This document shows positions 25,614-32,601 of a stretch of DNA of 36,288 nt, in pieces. The stretch comes from an uncultured Prevotella sp. GTDB lineage: Bacteria; Bacteroidota; Bacteroidia; Bacteroidales; Bacteroidaceae. Numbering within the stretch: position 1 is the stretch's first letter; the number at the start of each line of letters is the position of its first letter. The stretch is from the NCBI GenBank assembly GCA_944320255.1, contig CALUGU010000017.1:1-36288 (forward strand). The letters are read 5' to 3'. The translations under genes were made by a program, and so were the position numbers. The notes under the pieces were generated by a model, which worked only from the letters and a program-made list of their open reading frames with translations, was not told the origin of the DNA and did no database searches.

Positions 25614-25621
25614 CAAAGATA
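25614..25621 (-). promoter_or_regulatory. -7 promoter element of marC
   Basis: The minus strand reads TATCTTTG, an exact TAnnTTTG match, 50 bases before the marC start. The -33 element is not a clear TTTG (T-rich sequence instead). Confidence 0.5.
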
Positions 25622-25688
25622 CAAAAGAATTAAGAACTGAAAATTAAAAATCAAGAAATTTTGCAAAAATGCCTTGCAGCCTTACTTG

Positions 25689-25790
25689 CCGCCTTCCGCC
25701 GCGCCGTTTGCCGCCATCCGTCCTTCTGTTCACGGCAAACGGCGGGGCGAAAGGCGGCAAACGGCGGAGACCCTGGCAGTCAGCAAGTTA
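25689..25790. repeat. GC-rich inverted repeat and dispersed repeat, copy 1
   Basis: Arms 25689-25713 and 25733-25757 (25 bases, two mismatches) form a strong hairpin in the CGGCAAACGGCG sequence. The stretch 25732-25790, from CGGCAAACGGCGGGGCG to CTGGCAGTCAGCAAGTTA, is closely repeated at 34990-35047, and a shorter degenerate copy lies at 12652-12676. It is presumably a non-coding dispersed element of this genome. Confidence 0.7.
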
Positions 25791-25822
25791 CGCCGCCCGG
25801 CAATGACGCCGCGGCGTAGGCC

Positions 25823-25863
25823 TTAGGGTTTTCCCCTTTGCGTTTTAGGGTTTTCCCCTTTGC
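25823..25863 (+). repeat. 19-base direct repeat in front of the outer-membrane protein gene
   Basis: TTAGGGTTTTCCCCTTTGC occurs exactly twice, at 25823-25841 and 25845-25863, a 22-base period (about two helical turns). The second copy contains the -33 TTTG of the promoter, so the repeats may be regulator-binding sites or alternative -33 elements. Confidence 0.8.
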
Positions 25864-25889
25864 AGTGTCACGATTTTTTCGTTCCTTTG
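25859..25889 (+). promoter_or_regulatory. Promoter of the outer-membrane beta-barrel gene
   Basis: TTTG (25859-25862), 19 bases, TTCCTTTG (25882-25889). This departs from consensus only in the second base of TAnnTTTG. The start codon is 36 bases further on. Confidence 0.55.
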
Positions 25890-25925
25890 CAGTCGGAAAG
25901 ACGTTAACATAAAAACATAATTGCA

Positions 25926-26624
25926 ATGAAACGAATGCTACTCACCGCGCTGGCCGCCGCCGCGATGCTGCTGCCCGCGTCGGCGCAATGCTACCGGAAC
26001 AGCCGGTACTACGACTCAACCACCGACCGCCTCGACTACGGCCAAAGATACGGCCGCCACGACAGCGGCCTCGGCACGGGCAACATGTATTACGGCATCA
26101 GGATAGGGCCGTCGTTCTCGTTCGTCAACTCCGACGACAGCCGCCTCGACGGCGGCGACTGGCAGACGGGGCTTAACATCGGCGCCCTGGTGGGCCTGCC
26201 GCTCTCGCGCACGGTGCCCGTCTACCTTGAGGCCGGGGTGTTCTACAACGAGAAGGGCGGGCGCAAGAAGCTGCCCAGCGGCAAGAAGATGACTTACGAC
26301 CTGAACTACATCCAGCTGCCCATCGTGCTGAAATACATCTACAACGTTGACAGCCGCTTCACCATACAGCCCTTCTTCGGCGGCTACCTGGCCTGCGGCG
26401 TGGGCGGCAAGATGAAGAACTACGAGGACCGCGAGGCCTTCAGCTCGTTCTCCGACGACGCCTTCCAGCGGTTCGACGGCGGACTGCGCGTGGGCTGCGG
26501 CGTAGGCTTCGACCTGTTCTACTTCGACATCTCCTACGACATAGGCCTCTCGAACATCTGCCACGACGAGTTCGACACGTCGCACAACGGCAGCCTCGCG
26601 CTCAACTTCGGCGTGAACTTCTGA
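25926..26624 (+). CDS. Small outer-membrane beta-barrel protein
   Basis: A 232-residue protein with a signal peptide (MKRMLLTALAAAAMLLPASA, cleavage before QC). The mature part alternates polar and hydrophobic residues in beta strands: YGIRIGPSFSFVN, TGLNIGALVGLPL, VYLEAGVFYNEKGG, LNYIQLPIVLKYIYN and a terminal LALNFGVNF ending in phenylalanine, the usual barrel signature. It fits the porin-like 'outer membrane protein beta-barrel' (OMP_b-brl) families of Bacteroidota, with around eight to ten strands. Ligand or function cannot be told. It is a single gene with its own promoter. Confidence 0.88.
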   Translation: MKRMLLTALAAAAMLLPASAQCYRNSRYYDSTTDRLDYGQRYGRHDSGLGTGNMYYGIRIGPSFSFVNSDDSRLDGGDWQTGLNIGALVGLPLSRTVPVYLEAGVFYNEKGGRKKLPSGKKMTYDLNYIQLPIVLKYIYNVDSRFTIQPFFGGYLACGVGGKMKNYEDREAFSSFSDDAFQRFDGGLRVGCGVGFDLFYFDISYDIGLSNICHDEFDTSHNGSLALNFGVNF

Positions 26625-26693
26625 CGCCGGCACGGCCGGGCAGCGAAGCCTAAAATCACGGAAAAAATAATATGAACATCCGCAAAGAGCCAA

Positions 26694-26831
26694 GTAGTTA
26701 TCGGGAGTTAACAGGAGTTAGGCTCCCTAACGGTCGCCGGAGTTAACGGACATTACCCCAAATAGCTATTGTCCGTTAACTCCCTGAACGAACGTAGCGA
26801 GTGATAACTTCCGTTAACTACCGATAACTAC
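26694..26831. repeat. Nested long inverted repeat built from GAGTTAAC units
   Basis: Outer arms begin GTAGTTATCGGGAGTTAAC at 26694 and pair with the end at 26831, with small mismatches. The inner arms GGAGTTAACGGACA (26739-26752) and TGTCCGTTAACTCC (26770-26783) pair perfectly. It resembles in style, though not in exact sequence, the 342-503 element. It lies between the convergent beta-barrel genes. No coding sequence is seen in 26625-26921. Confidence 0.75.
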
Positions 26832-26866
26832 ACGCATTTGGTAAAATGCGGACATCCTGGAAAAAT

Positions 26867-26904
26867 AAAAACCGGGCAAGTATGCGCATCCTTGCCCGGT
26901 TTTT
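26867..26904. terminator. Bidirectional rho-independent terminator
   Basis: Perfect 14-base arms, AAAAACCGGGCAAG (26867-26880) and CTTGCCCGGTTTTT (26891-26904), with a 10-base loop and A/T tracts on both sides. It is placed between two convergent genes and can end both transcripts. Confidence 0.9.
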
Positions 26905-26921
26905 CATTTCATATAATTAAG

Positions 26922-29405
26922 CTAAAAGTCTTCTCCCCCGCCCTCCTCGGCTCCGGTGACGTTGCCGCCGGGGCGTTTCTTGGGAGCCTTGGCCTTCATG
27001 TTGCCGAAGCTCCAGGTGAGCGTCATGTTCACCGTGCGGCCGCTGCGCCAGCTTTTCTGGTGGCGGGTGAACGTCTCAGACGAGGTGAAGTTCTCGAACT
27101 TGCGCGTGTTGAGCAGGTCGCGGCAGTTGATGGCGAGCGTCAGCTTGCGGTCGAGGAAAGTCTTGCGCACGCCGAGGTTCATGCTGAAGTTGGCCTTGCG
27201 GTATCCCTGCGTGATGACCTGTCGCGAGCGGTAGCGGCCCGTGAGCTGCACGGAGAGGTCCCATGGCAGCATCAGCGAGGCCTGCATGCGGGCGTTCCAG
27301 GTGAAGTTGTTGTCGCTCTCGCCGGTGACGGTCTGCCCCTCGATTTCGTGCGTGAAGCCGTCGAGCTTGTAGTAGTAGGCGTTGGCCGTGGTGGTGAGGT
27401 CGAGTATGCGGCATATCTTGTTCTTCATTACGAGTTCGAGGCCGGCGCTGGTGCTGCTCGCGACGTTCATGTAGGTTGAGTACATCACGTTGTCGTCGGT
27501 GCTCTGGTAGTTGATGCGCTGGATTACGTCCGACGTCGGGCGGTAGTACGCGCTGAGCAGCAACGAGTGCTCCTGCCAGGTCTTGAGGTAGTTCAGCGAG
27601 AAGGAGTTGCTGTACTCCGGGGTGAGCGCGGGATTACCGAACGACACCATCGAGGCGTCGCGGGTGTCGCGGAAGCTGTTGAGCTGGTGGCCTCGCGGAC
27701 GGCGGAGGCGGCGCGTGTAGTTGAGTTGCAGCTGCTGCGTGTCGTCAAGCTGGTAAGAGAGGAACACGCTGGGGAACAGCTGGAAGAAGTCTTTCTTGAA
27801 CGCGGGGTCGCGCTTCGAGGGGTCGTGCTCCTGCTCGTAGCTGTAGCTCGACGTGTTCACCCGCCAGTATTCGCCGCGCAGGCCGGCCATTACGCCGAGG
27901 CGTCCGAACTTCATCGTGGCCGTGGCGTAGAGCGCGTGGAGGTCTTGGTTGTAGATGAAGCGGTTGTAATAGTCCTTGTCCTCCACCTGGTCGCGGCCGT
28001 CCCAGTTGGCGTCGTCGATGTAGCTTTCCTGCGGGGAGTTGTCGCGGTCGAAGTTGGCCTGGTACCCGGCTTGCAGCAGGATGTCGTCGGTCAGCGGGTT
28101 CTCGTAGTCGAGCTTCACCTCCCACGAGTGGTTGCGCATCCGCATCGGGCGGTACTGGTAGTCGTATTCGTCGGCGTAGGCCTCGCCGTAATATGTCGTG
28201 CTGTCCTGGTAGATGTTCTCCTGGTCCATGCGCCAGTTGTGGTAGTCAACGGTGAAGTCGAGGTAGTGGCGGTCGGTGAAGTTGTGTCGGTAGTTGAACT
28301 CGCCGTAGAACATCCTCATGTCGTTGTGGCCCGACGAGTTGCGCAGCATCGTGTAAGTGTCGTGCTCGGCGCCGATGGTGCCGTAGTGGTAGGGCGTCAC
28401 GCCGCCGTTCTTGTGCCTTCCCGTCATCATCATGCCGCTGAGCGACAGAGCGTCGCGGTCGGTGGCGTTGTAAGTAATGCCGGCGCGGCTGAAGAGGTTG
28501 TTGCCCATGCGGTTGTTCTCGGTGCGGTAGCTCTGGTACTGGTTGGTGTTGAGGTACTCCTGGTAGCTCTCCGAGCCTCCGTCGTTGGCGCGGTGGCGGT
28601 AGCCTATGTTGAGGTATCCCTCCCAGCGGCCTATGTTGAAGTTGATGTTGCCGCTGGCGTTCGCGCTGCCGCGGGTGGAGCCTCCGCCTTGCAGCGAGCC
28701 GTAGTAGCCCGCCGTGCGGTTCTTCTTGAGCACGATGTTGATGATGCCCGCGCTGCCCTCCGCGCTGTACTTGGCCGAGGGGTTGTCGATGACCTCGATG
28801 CGGTCGATGCTCTCGGCGGGCAGCTGTTGCAGTATCTCGGCGCGGTTGTCGCTGGTAAGCCCGCTTGACTTGCCGTTGATCCACACCTCAACGCTGGTGT
28901 TGCCGCGCAGCGATATGTTGCCGTCGGTGTCAACCTCGACCGACGGGATGTTCTCCAACACGTCGCTGGCCGCGCCGCCGGCGTTGCTGATGTCCTGCGT
29001 CACGTCGAACGACTTGCGGTCCACTTCGAGCCTCATCGCCGGGCGTTGCGCCGTCACGGTTACTTCCTGCAACGTCTGGCTGTCCTCGGAGAGGTGCATC
29101 AGCTTGAAGTTGGCGTGCCTGCGCTGCTCGGTGACGGTGAACTCGTCGCTGAGCGTCGTGTAGCCGATGTAAGACAGCTTCACGGTGTAGTCGCCGTAGG
29201 GCAGGCCCGTGATGTGGAACAGGCCCTTCTCGTCGGATATGGCTCCCTTGATGAACTTCTGCGTGGCGCGGTCGTAAACGGCCACGTTGACGAAGGGCAT
29301 CGACTGCCCGGTAGACGTGTCGGCCACCTTGCCCCTGACGCTGCCCTGGGCGTGGACGGCGGCTGCGCATAATATGAATAGGCAAAAGAGAATAAGTTTC
29401 TTCAT
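26922..29405 (-). CDS. Outer-membrane beta-barrel receptor (TonB-dependent-receptor-like)
   Basis: An 827-residue protein from the ATG at 29405, chosen because MKKLILFCLFILCAAAVHA is a good signal peptide; an upstream in-frame ATG at 29435 would add ten residues before it. After the signal comes a CarboxypepD_reg-like domain (GSVRGKVADTSTGQSMPFVN to about 105), then a plug-like region (LRGNTSVEVWINGKSSGL; IDRIEVIDNPSAKYSAEGSA), then a long barrel rich in aromatic strands. The arrangement fits the Bacteroidota 'outer membrane beta-barrel' family (OMP_b-brl_3), related to TonB-dependent receptors but without a SusD partner beside it. The substrate is unknown. The C-terminus is glycine- and glutamate-rich (GAEEGGGEDF) instead of ending in an aromatic strand. 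Confidence 0.9.
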   Translation of the reverse strand: MKKLILFCLFILCAAAVHAQGSVRGKVADTSTGQSMPFVNVAVYDRATQKFIKGAISDEKGLFHITGLPYGDYTVKLSYIGYTTLSDEFTVTEQRRHANFKLMHLSEDSQTLQEVTVTAQRPAMRLEVDRKSFDVTQDISNAGGAASDVLENIPSVEVDTDGNISLRGNTSVEVWINGKSSGLTSDNRAEILQQLPAESIDRIEVIDNPSAKYSAEGSAGIINIVLKKNRTAGYYGSLQGGGSTRGSANASGNINFNIGRWEGYLNIGYRHRANDGGSESYQEYLNTNQYQSYRTENNRMGNNLFSRAGITYNATDRDALSLSGMMMTGRHKNGGVTPYHYGTIGAEHDTYTMLRNSSGHNDMRMFYGEFNYRHNFTDRHYLDFTVDYHNWRMDQENIYQDSTTYYGEAYADEYDYQYRPMRMRNHSWEVKLDYENPLTDDILLQAGYQANFDRDNSPQESYIDDANWDGRDQVEDKDYYNRFIYNQDLHALYATATMKFGRLGVMAGLRGEYWRVNTSSYSYEQEHDPSKRDPAFKKDFFQLFPSVFLSYQLDDTQQLQLNYTRRLRRPRGHQLNSFRDTRDASMVSFGNPALTPEYSNSFSLNYLKTWQEHSLLLSAYYRPTSDVIQRINYQSTDDNVMYSTYMNVASSTSAGLELVMKNKICRILDLTTTANAYYYKLDGFTHEIEGQTVTGESDNNFTWNARMQASLMLPWDLSVQLTGRYRSRQVITQGYRKANFSMNLGVRKTFLDRKLTLAINCRDLLNTRKFENFTSSETFTRHQKSWRSGRTVNMTLTWSFGNMKAKAPKKRPGGNVTGAEEGGGEDF

Positions 29406-29432
29406 AACACTTGTTTTGACTAAGACATTCCT

Positions 29433-29465
29433 CAAAAGTTTAATCCTTTACAGATTTTTCACAAA
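29433..29465 (-). promoter_or_regulatory. Possible promoter of the beta-barrel receptor gene
   Basis: On the minus strand TTTG (29465-29462), 21 bases, AACTTTTG (29440-29433). The -7 box differs from TAnnTTTG at its first base. It lies back to back with the tRNA promoter. Confidence 0.3.
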
Positions 29466-29468
29466 TAA

Positions 29469-29500
29469 TTTGGTTTTACCGCCAAAACTGACTACCTTTG
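29469..29500 (+). promoter_or_regulatory. Promoter of tRNA-Arg
   Basis: TTTG (29469-29472), 20 bases, TACCTTTG (29493-29500): a full match to the Bacteroidetes consensus. The mature tRNA begins 13 bases after the -7 element. Confidence 0.8.
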
Positions 29501-29512
29501 CATCCGCAACGG

Positions 29513-29584
29513 GGTCTCATAGTTCAATGGATAGAACAAGTCTCTCCTAAAGATTAGATCCGAGTTCGATTCTCGGTGAGACCA
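29513..29584 (+). tRNA. tRNA-Arg, anticodon CCT
   Basis: A complete cloverleaf of 72 bases. The acceptor stem is GGTCTCA with TGAGACC and discriminator A at 29584. The D arm is GTTC/GAAC, the anticodon stem AGTCT/AGATT encloses loop CTCCTAA with anticodon CCT at 29546-29548, and the T arm is CCGAG/CTCGG with loop TTCGATT. It reads AGG codons. The CCA end is not encoded. A consensus promoter precedes it and a GC hairpin with T-tracts follows. Confidence 0.95.
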
Positions 29585-29602
29585 CTTTCCTCCTTTCTTT
29601 GC

Positions 29603-29642
29603 GGCGTGTCCGGCTCGTTCCGGCGCGCCTTTTTTCTTTTTT
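29603..29642 (+). terminator. Terminator of the tRNA-Arg transcript
   Basis: GGCGTGTCCGG (29603-29613) pairs with CCGGCGCGCC (29620-29629), with one bulge and one wobble, and is followed directly by T-runs (TTTTTT, C, TTTTTTT). Confidence 0.7.
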
Positions 29643-29773
29643 TAGCAGACGAGCAGACAAGTGACGAGCAGACAAGCGGATTTGCCTCGTCGCTGTGAGC
29701 TTGTTTGCTTGTCACTGTGAACTCGTCTGCTGAAAAAGCCTTGTTTGCTTGTCACTTGTCTGCTTGTCTGCTA
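29643..29773. repeat. AGCAGACAAG repeat hairpin
   Basis: Left arm 29643-29677 (TAGCAGACGAGCAGACAAG and onward) pairs with right arm 29739-29773 with a few mismatches; further GCTTGTTTGCTTGTCAC copies lie between. The right end overlaps the stop codon of the SpoU gene (TAG at 29773-29771). The same word, in the opposite orientation only, makes up the array at 35163-35425. Confidence 0.75.
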
Positions 29774-30307
29774 AAAAACATGTCTGCTGAAAGAAGAAAA
29801 ATGCCACACCACGATGCCCGCCGTCACCGACACGTTGAGCGAGTGCTTCGTGCCGAACTGCGGTATCTCCAGGCATCCGTCGCAGGCGTCAACGACCTCC
29901 TGGCGCACGCCCTTCACCTCGTTGCCCAGCACCACGGCGTAGCGGCGGCCCGCCTCCGGCCTGAACTCGTCGAGCATCGTACTGCCCTCGCACTGCTCCA
30001 CGGCCATCACCGTGACGCCACGCCGCCGCAGCTCCTCAACAGCTTCGAGGGCCGAGGCGCAGTAACGCCACGCCACGCTGTCCTCCGCCCCCAGCGCCGT
30101 CTTGTGTATCTCGGCGTGGGGCGGCGTGGCCGTGATGCCGCACAGCACGACGGCCTCCACGCGGAAAGCGTCGCACGAGCGCAACACCGACCCTACGTTG
30201 TACAGGCTGCGCACATCGTCGAGCACCACCGTGAGCGGCAGCTTTTCGGCCGTCTTGAACTCGTCCACCGTCAGGCGGCCCATTTCCGTAACCTTAAGTT
30301 TTCGCAT
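29771..30307 (-). CDS. SpoU/TrmH family RNA 2'-O-methyltransferase
   Basis: A 178-residue SPOUT enzyme that transfers methyl from SAM to a ribose 2'-OH in tRNA or rRNA. The start at 30307 (MRKLKVTEMGRL) is preferred over an upstream in-frame ATG at 30388 because the family begins close to this point. Motif 1 is LYNVGSVLRSCDAF (Asn37, Arg43), motif 2 VLGNEVKGV and motif 3 FGTKHSLNVSVTAGIVVW, which form the knotted SAM site. It is short and has no extra RNA-binding domain, as in TrmL-like or unassigned SpoU proteins, so the target position cannot be named. It lies downstream of sufE on the same strand with a 104-base gap and may be co-transcribed. Confidence 0.9.
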   Translation of the reverse strand: MRKLKVTEMGRLTVDEFKTAEKLPLTVVLDDVRSLYNVGSVLRSCDAFRVEAVVLCGITATPPHAEIHKTALGAEDSVAWRYCASALEAVEELRRRGVTVMAVEQCEGSTMLDEFRPEAGRRYAVVLGNEVKGVRQEVVDACDGCLEIPQFGTKHSLNVSVTAGIVVWHFSSFSRHVF

Positions 30308-30411
30308 AATAACTCTTCGAGGGGATGGCTGGGAGGACTGGGAGAACCGGGAATACCGGGACGTCTTAACTCCTTTCCTCCTTATCACTTGCTCCTTCTC
30401 TCCTTCCCTCC

Positions 30412-30834
30412 TTACTCCTCTTTAATATTATATGCCACGGCGTACATCCTGATTTGCTTCACCATGGCCAGCAGCCCGTTCGAGCGCGTCGGCGAGAGAT
30501 GGTCTTTCAGCCCTATGCGGTCGATGAAATACAGGTCGGCGTCGATGATTTCCTGCGGCGTGTGGCCGCTGAGCACGCGGATGAGCAGCGCGATGATGCC
30601 CTTCACGATGAGCGCGTCGCTCTCCGCCGTGAAGTAAAGCCGGCCGTCACGGTAGTCGGCTTGCAGCCACACCCGGCTCTGGCAGCCGTCAATCAGGTTG
30701 TCCTCCGTCTTATACTTGTCGTCGAGCGGCTGCTGCTCGTTGCCTAAGTCAATCAAAAGCTGGTACTTGTCCATCCAGTCGGTGAAGTCGGCAAACTCCT
30801 CTATCACCTCGTCTTGTGCTTCGTTTATTGTCAT
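30412..30834 (-). CDS. sufE: SufE family sulfur-acceptor protein
   Basis: A 140-residue protein starting MTINEAQDEVIEEF. The sulfur-accepting cysteine is Cys51 in LIDGCQSRVWLQAD. SufE takes persulfide sulfur from the cysteine desulfurase SufS and passes it to the SufBCD scaffold for iron-sulfur cluster assembly. Length matches E. coli SufE. The start at 30834 is chosen because upstream in-frame sequence (from 30945) runs through a GC-rich hairpin and has no resemblance to the family. Other suf genes are not in the window, so it is detached from the suf cluster, as is often the case in Bacteroidota. Confidence 0.92.
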   Translation of the reverse strand: MTINEAQDEVIEEFADFTDWMDKYQLLIDLGNEQQPLDDKYKTEDNLIDGCQSRVWLQADYRDGRLYFTAESDALIVKGIIALLIRVLSGHTPQEIIDADLYFIDRIGLKDHLSPTRSNGLLAMVKQIRMYAVAYNIKEE

Positions 30835-31030
30835 AGTTGATGCAAGCCCCCTCCCGACCTCCCCGCCGGGGAGGTGACAGGCGGCGTTTTTTTTGTCATT
30901 ATTTAATATGTTTACTTTTATAGAATGTCCGCAAAGTCCCGACACCCGTAGTAGAGATGCGGCGCGCCACGTTTCTACTAATTGGGCTAATGCGGATATT
31001 CATTTTACTTTATTTTATCGGCGTCAGCCC

Positions 31031-32305
31031 TCACGCCTCTTGGGGAGTGTCGGGGAGGGGGCTTTTCTCTATCTTGAACAGCTTGTCGCTGGGCCTCACC
31101 TTGGCGGGCACCTTGAAGGCCACGCGGGTGCCTTTCCGGGCCGTCTGTACGGAGTGCGTGTCGTCGTGGATTTCCTCCACGGTGACGTACATCACGCCCG
31201 TCGTGGGGCCGGTTATGAGCATCTTGTCGCCTACGGAGAACTCGGCGGCCTCGCAGGTGAACTCGGCCACGCCCAAACGCGAGAAGTACTTCACGCCGCG
31301 GCCCACGTAGACCTTGCGCTCCGTGGCGGCGGAGCCGTAGTGCTTGTTCCACTCGCCGAGCAGCTGGCCCTGGTAGTAGCCGTCCCAGAAGCCGCGGTTG
31401 AACACGGCGGAGAGCCGCTCGTCCCAGGCGTCCTTCTTCTCCTCGGTGAACGTGCCGTCGAGCACCGAGGCTATGGCCTCCTTGTAGCACTTCACCACGG
31501 TGTAGACGTACTCCGGCCCACGCGCCCTGCCTTCTATCTTGAACACGCGCACGCCGGCCTTCATCATGCGGTCGATGAAGCGGATGGTCTTCAGGTCCTT
31601 CGGGCTCATGATGTACTTGTTGTCGATTTCGAGCTGCGTGCCCGTCTCCGTGTCGGTCACGGTGTACGTGCGTCGGCACAGCTGCATGCACTCGCCGCGG
31701 TTGGCCGAGCGGCCGGCGTTGTCGAGGCTGAGGTAGCACTTGCCGCTCACGGCCATGCACAGCGCGCCGTGGCAGAACATCTCAAGCCTCACCTTACCGC
31801 CCTGCGGCCCGCGGACGTCCAGCTCCTCTATCTGCTCGTGGATGCGGGCCACCTGGTCGAGGTTAAGCTCGCGCGCCAGCACGGCCACGTCGGCGAACCG
31901 GGCGTAGAACTTCAGGGCCTCGATGTTAGATATGTTGAGCTGCGTGGAGAGGTGCACCTCCACGCCCACGCTGCGGCAGTAGGTGATGACGGCCATGTCC
32001 GAGGCTATCACCGCCGTGACGCCGGCCTCGCGGGCGGCGTCTACGATGGCGCGCATGTCGGCCATGTCCTCGTCATATATTATGGTGTTCACCGTCAGGT
32101 AAGTCTTGATGCCGTGCGCGGCGCACGTGGCTGCGATGTCGCGCAGGTCGTCCACGGTGAACGTGTTGGCCGAGTGCGCCCTCATGTTGAGCCGCCCTAT
32201 GCCGAAGTACACCGAGCCCGCGCCCGCCTGTATGGCGGCCTGCAGGCTCTCGCGGCTGCCCACGGGCGCCATTATCTCGAAGTCGTCGATGTTTGCTGTT
32301 GCCAT
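31031..32305 (-). CDS. Peptidase U32 family protein (TrhP/YhbU-like)
   Basis: A 424-residue protein from ATG 32305 (MATANIDDFEIMAPVGSRES). It has the U32 N-terminal barrel (GAGSVYFGIGRLNMRAHSAN, then EVHLSTQLNISN) and the family signature EMFCHGALCMAVSGKC followed by NRGECMQLCRR, where cysteines probably hold an iron-sulfur cluster. Although classed as collagenase-like peptidases, characterised bacterial members (TrhP, RlhA) act in tRNA or rRNA hydroxylation, so an RNA-modification role is more likely than proteolysis. A start at 32371 would add 22 residues encoded through a terminator-like hairpin and is disfavoured. It is a single gene followed by the sufE-side spacer. Confidence 0.9.
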   Translation of the reverse strand: MATANIDDFEIMAPVGSRESLQAAIQAGAGSVYFGIGRLNMRAHSANTFTVDDLRDIAATCAAHGIKTYLTVNTIIYDEDMADMRAIVDAAREAGVTAVIASDMAVITYCRSVGVEVHLSTQLNISNIEALKFYARFADVAVLARELNLDQVARIHEQIEELDVRGPQGGKVRLEMFCHGALCMAVSGKCYLSLDNAGRSANRGECMQLCRRTYTVTDTETGTQLEIDNKYIMSPKDLKTIRFIDRMMKAGVRVFKIEGRARGPEYVYTVVKCYKEAIASVLDGTFTEEKKDAWDERLSAVFNRGFWDGYYQGQLLGEWNKHYGSAATERKVYVGRGVKYFSRLGVAEFTCEAAEFSVGDKMLITGPTTGVMYVTVEEIHDDTHSVQTARKGTRVAFKVPAKVRPSDKLFKIEKSPLPDTPQEA

Positions 32306-32331
32306 GTCTGCTGGTGAGTGTCGTTGCGTTG

Positions 32332-32369
32332 TAAAAGCAAAAGCCCCCGCCGTTGAAGGACGACGGGGC
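32332..32369 (-). promoter_or_regulatory. Terminator-like hairpin in the leader of the U32 gene
   Basis: On the minus strand GCCCCGTCGT (32369-32360) pairs with ACGGCGGGGGC (32353-32343), with one bulge and one mismatch, followed by TTTTGCTTTT. It lies between the TATCTTTG element at 32435-32428 and the start codon, so it may attenuate the gene. Confidence 0.35.
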
Positions 32370-32427
32370 AACCTGATGTTTCCACAACGGAATAATCCTT
32401 ATTGTGATTTGCTTAAAATTCTGCGTG

Positions 32428-32435
32428 CAAAGATA
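32428..32435 (-). promoter_or_regulatory. -7 promoter element of the U32 gene
   Basis: The minus strand reads TATCTTTG. No convincing TTTG sits 19-21 bases upstream. A leader of about 115 bases would result. Confidence 0.4.
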
Positions 32436-32470
32436 GTAAAAATTCAACAACCAAGGATTAAGAATTAAGA

Positions 32471-32496
32471 AAAAAACGTGTTGCCGCGCGTTTTTT
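32471..32496. terminator. Bidirectional terminator after the restriction gene
   Basis: AAAAAACGTG (32471-32480) pairs with CGCGTTTTTT (32487-32496) around a six-base loop, with one wobble. It lies about 105 bases downstream of the endonuclease stop and ends the restriction-modification transcript before the U32 promoter. Confidence 0.6.
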
Positions 32497-32601
32497 CCTG
32501 CGGAGTTCCCGTCCGCCCCCGGCGGCGTGGTTCATTAATATTGGTTCCACCACGCAATACAAGCTGAACATGGCCCGCCGACAAATTCCGCAAGGCATGT
32601 G

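Noticed and set aside
27567-28868. A 433-codon plus-strand frame opposite the beta-barrel receptor gene.
   Set aside because: Antisense shadow: valine and alanine repeats without domain features, entirely inside a well-supported gene.
29513-29773. tRNA-Arg as an integration site with attachment repeats.
   Set aside because: No copy of the tRNA 3' end and no integrase gene is found in the window; the repeats downstream are a different family.
30857-30894. GC-rich hairpin ACCTCCCC/GGGGAGGT followed by a T-run, looking like a plus-strand terminator.
   Set aside because: No plus-strand gene lies upstream, and the T-run is on the wrong side for the minus-strand U32 transcript; a repeat remnant is more likely.
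10178-32245. Expected absence of CTGCAG sites given a PstI-like enzyme.
   Set aside because: Sites are present at 10178, 11869, 23201 and 32240, so there is no visible avoidance; methylation or another specificity would explain this.
30893-32317. A 474-codon plus-strand frame opposite the U32 gene.
   Set aside because: Composition (His, Val, Ala, Arg) is that of a complementary-strand shadow; the minus-strand U32 protein is unmistakable.
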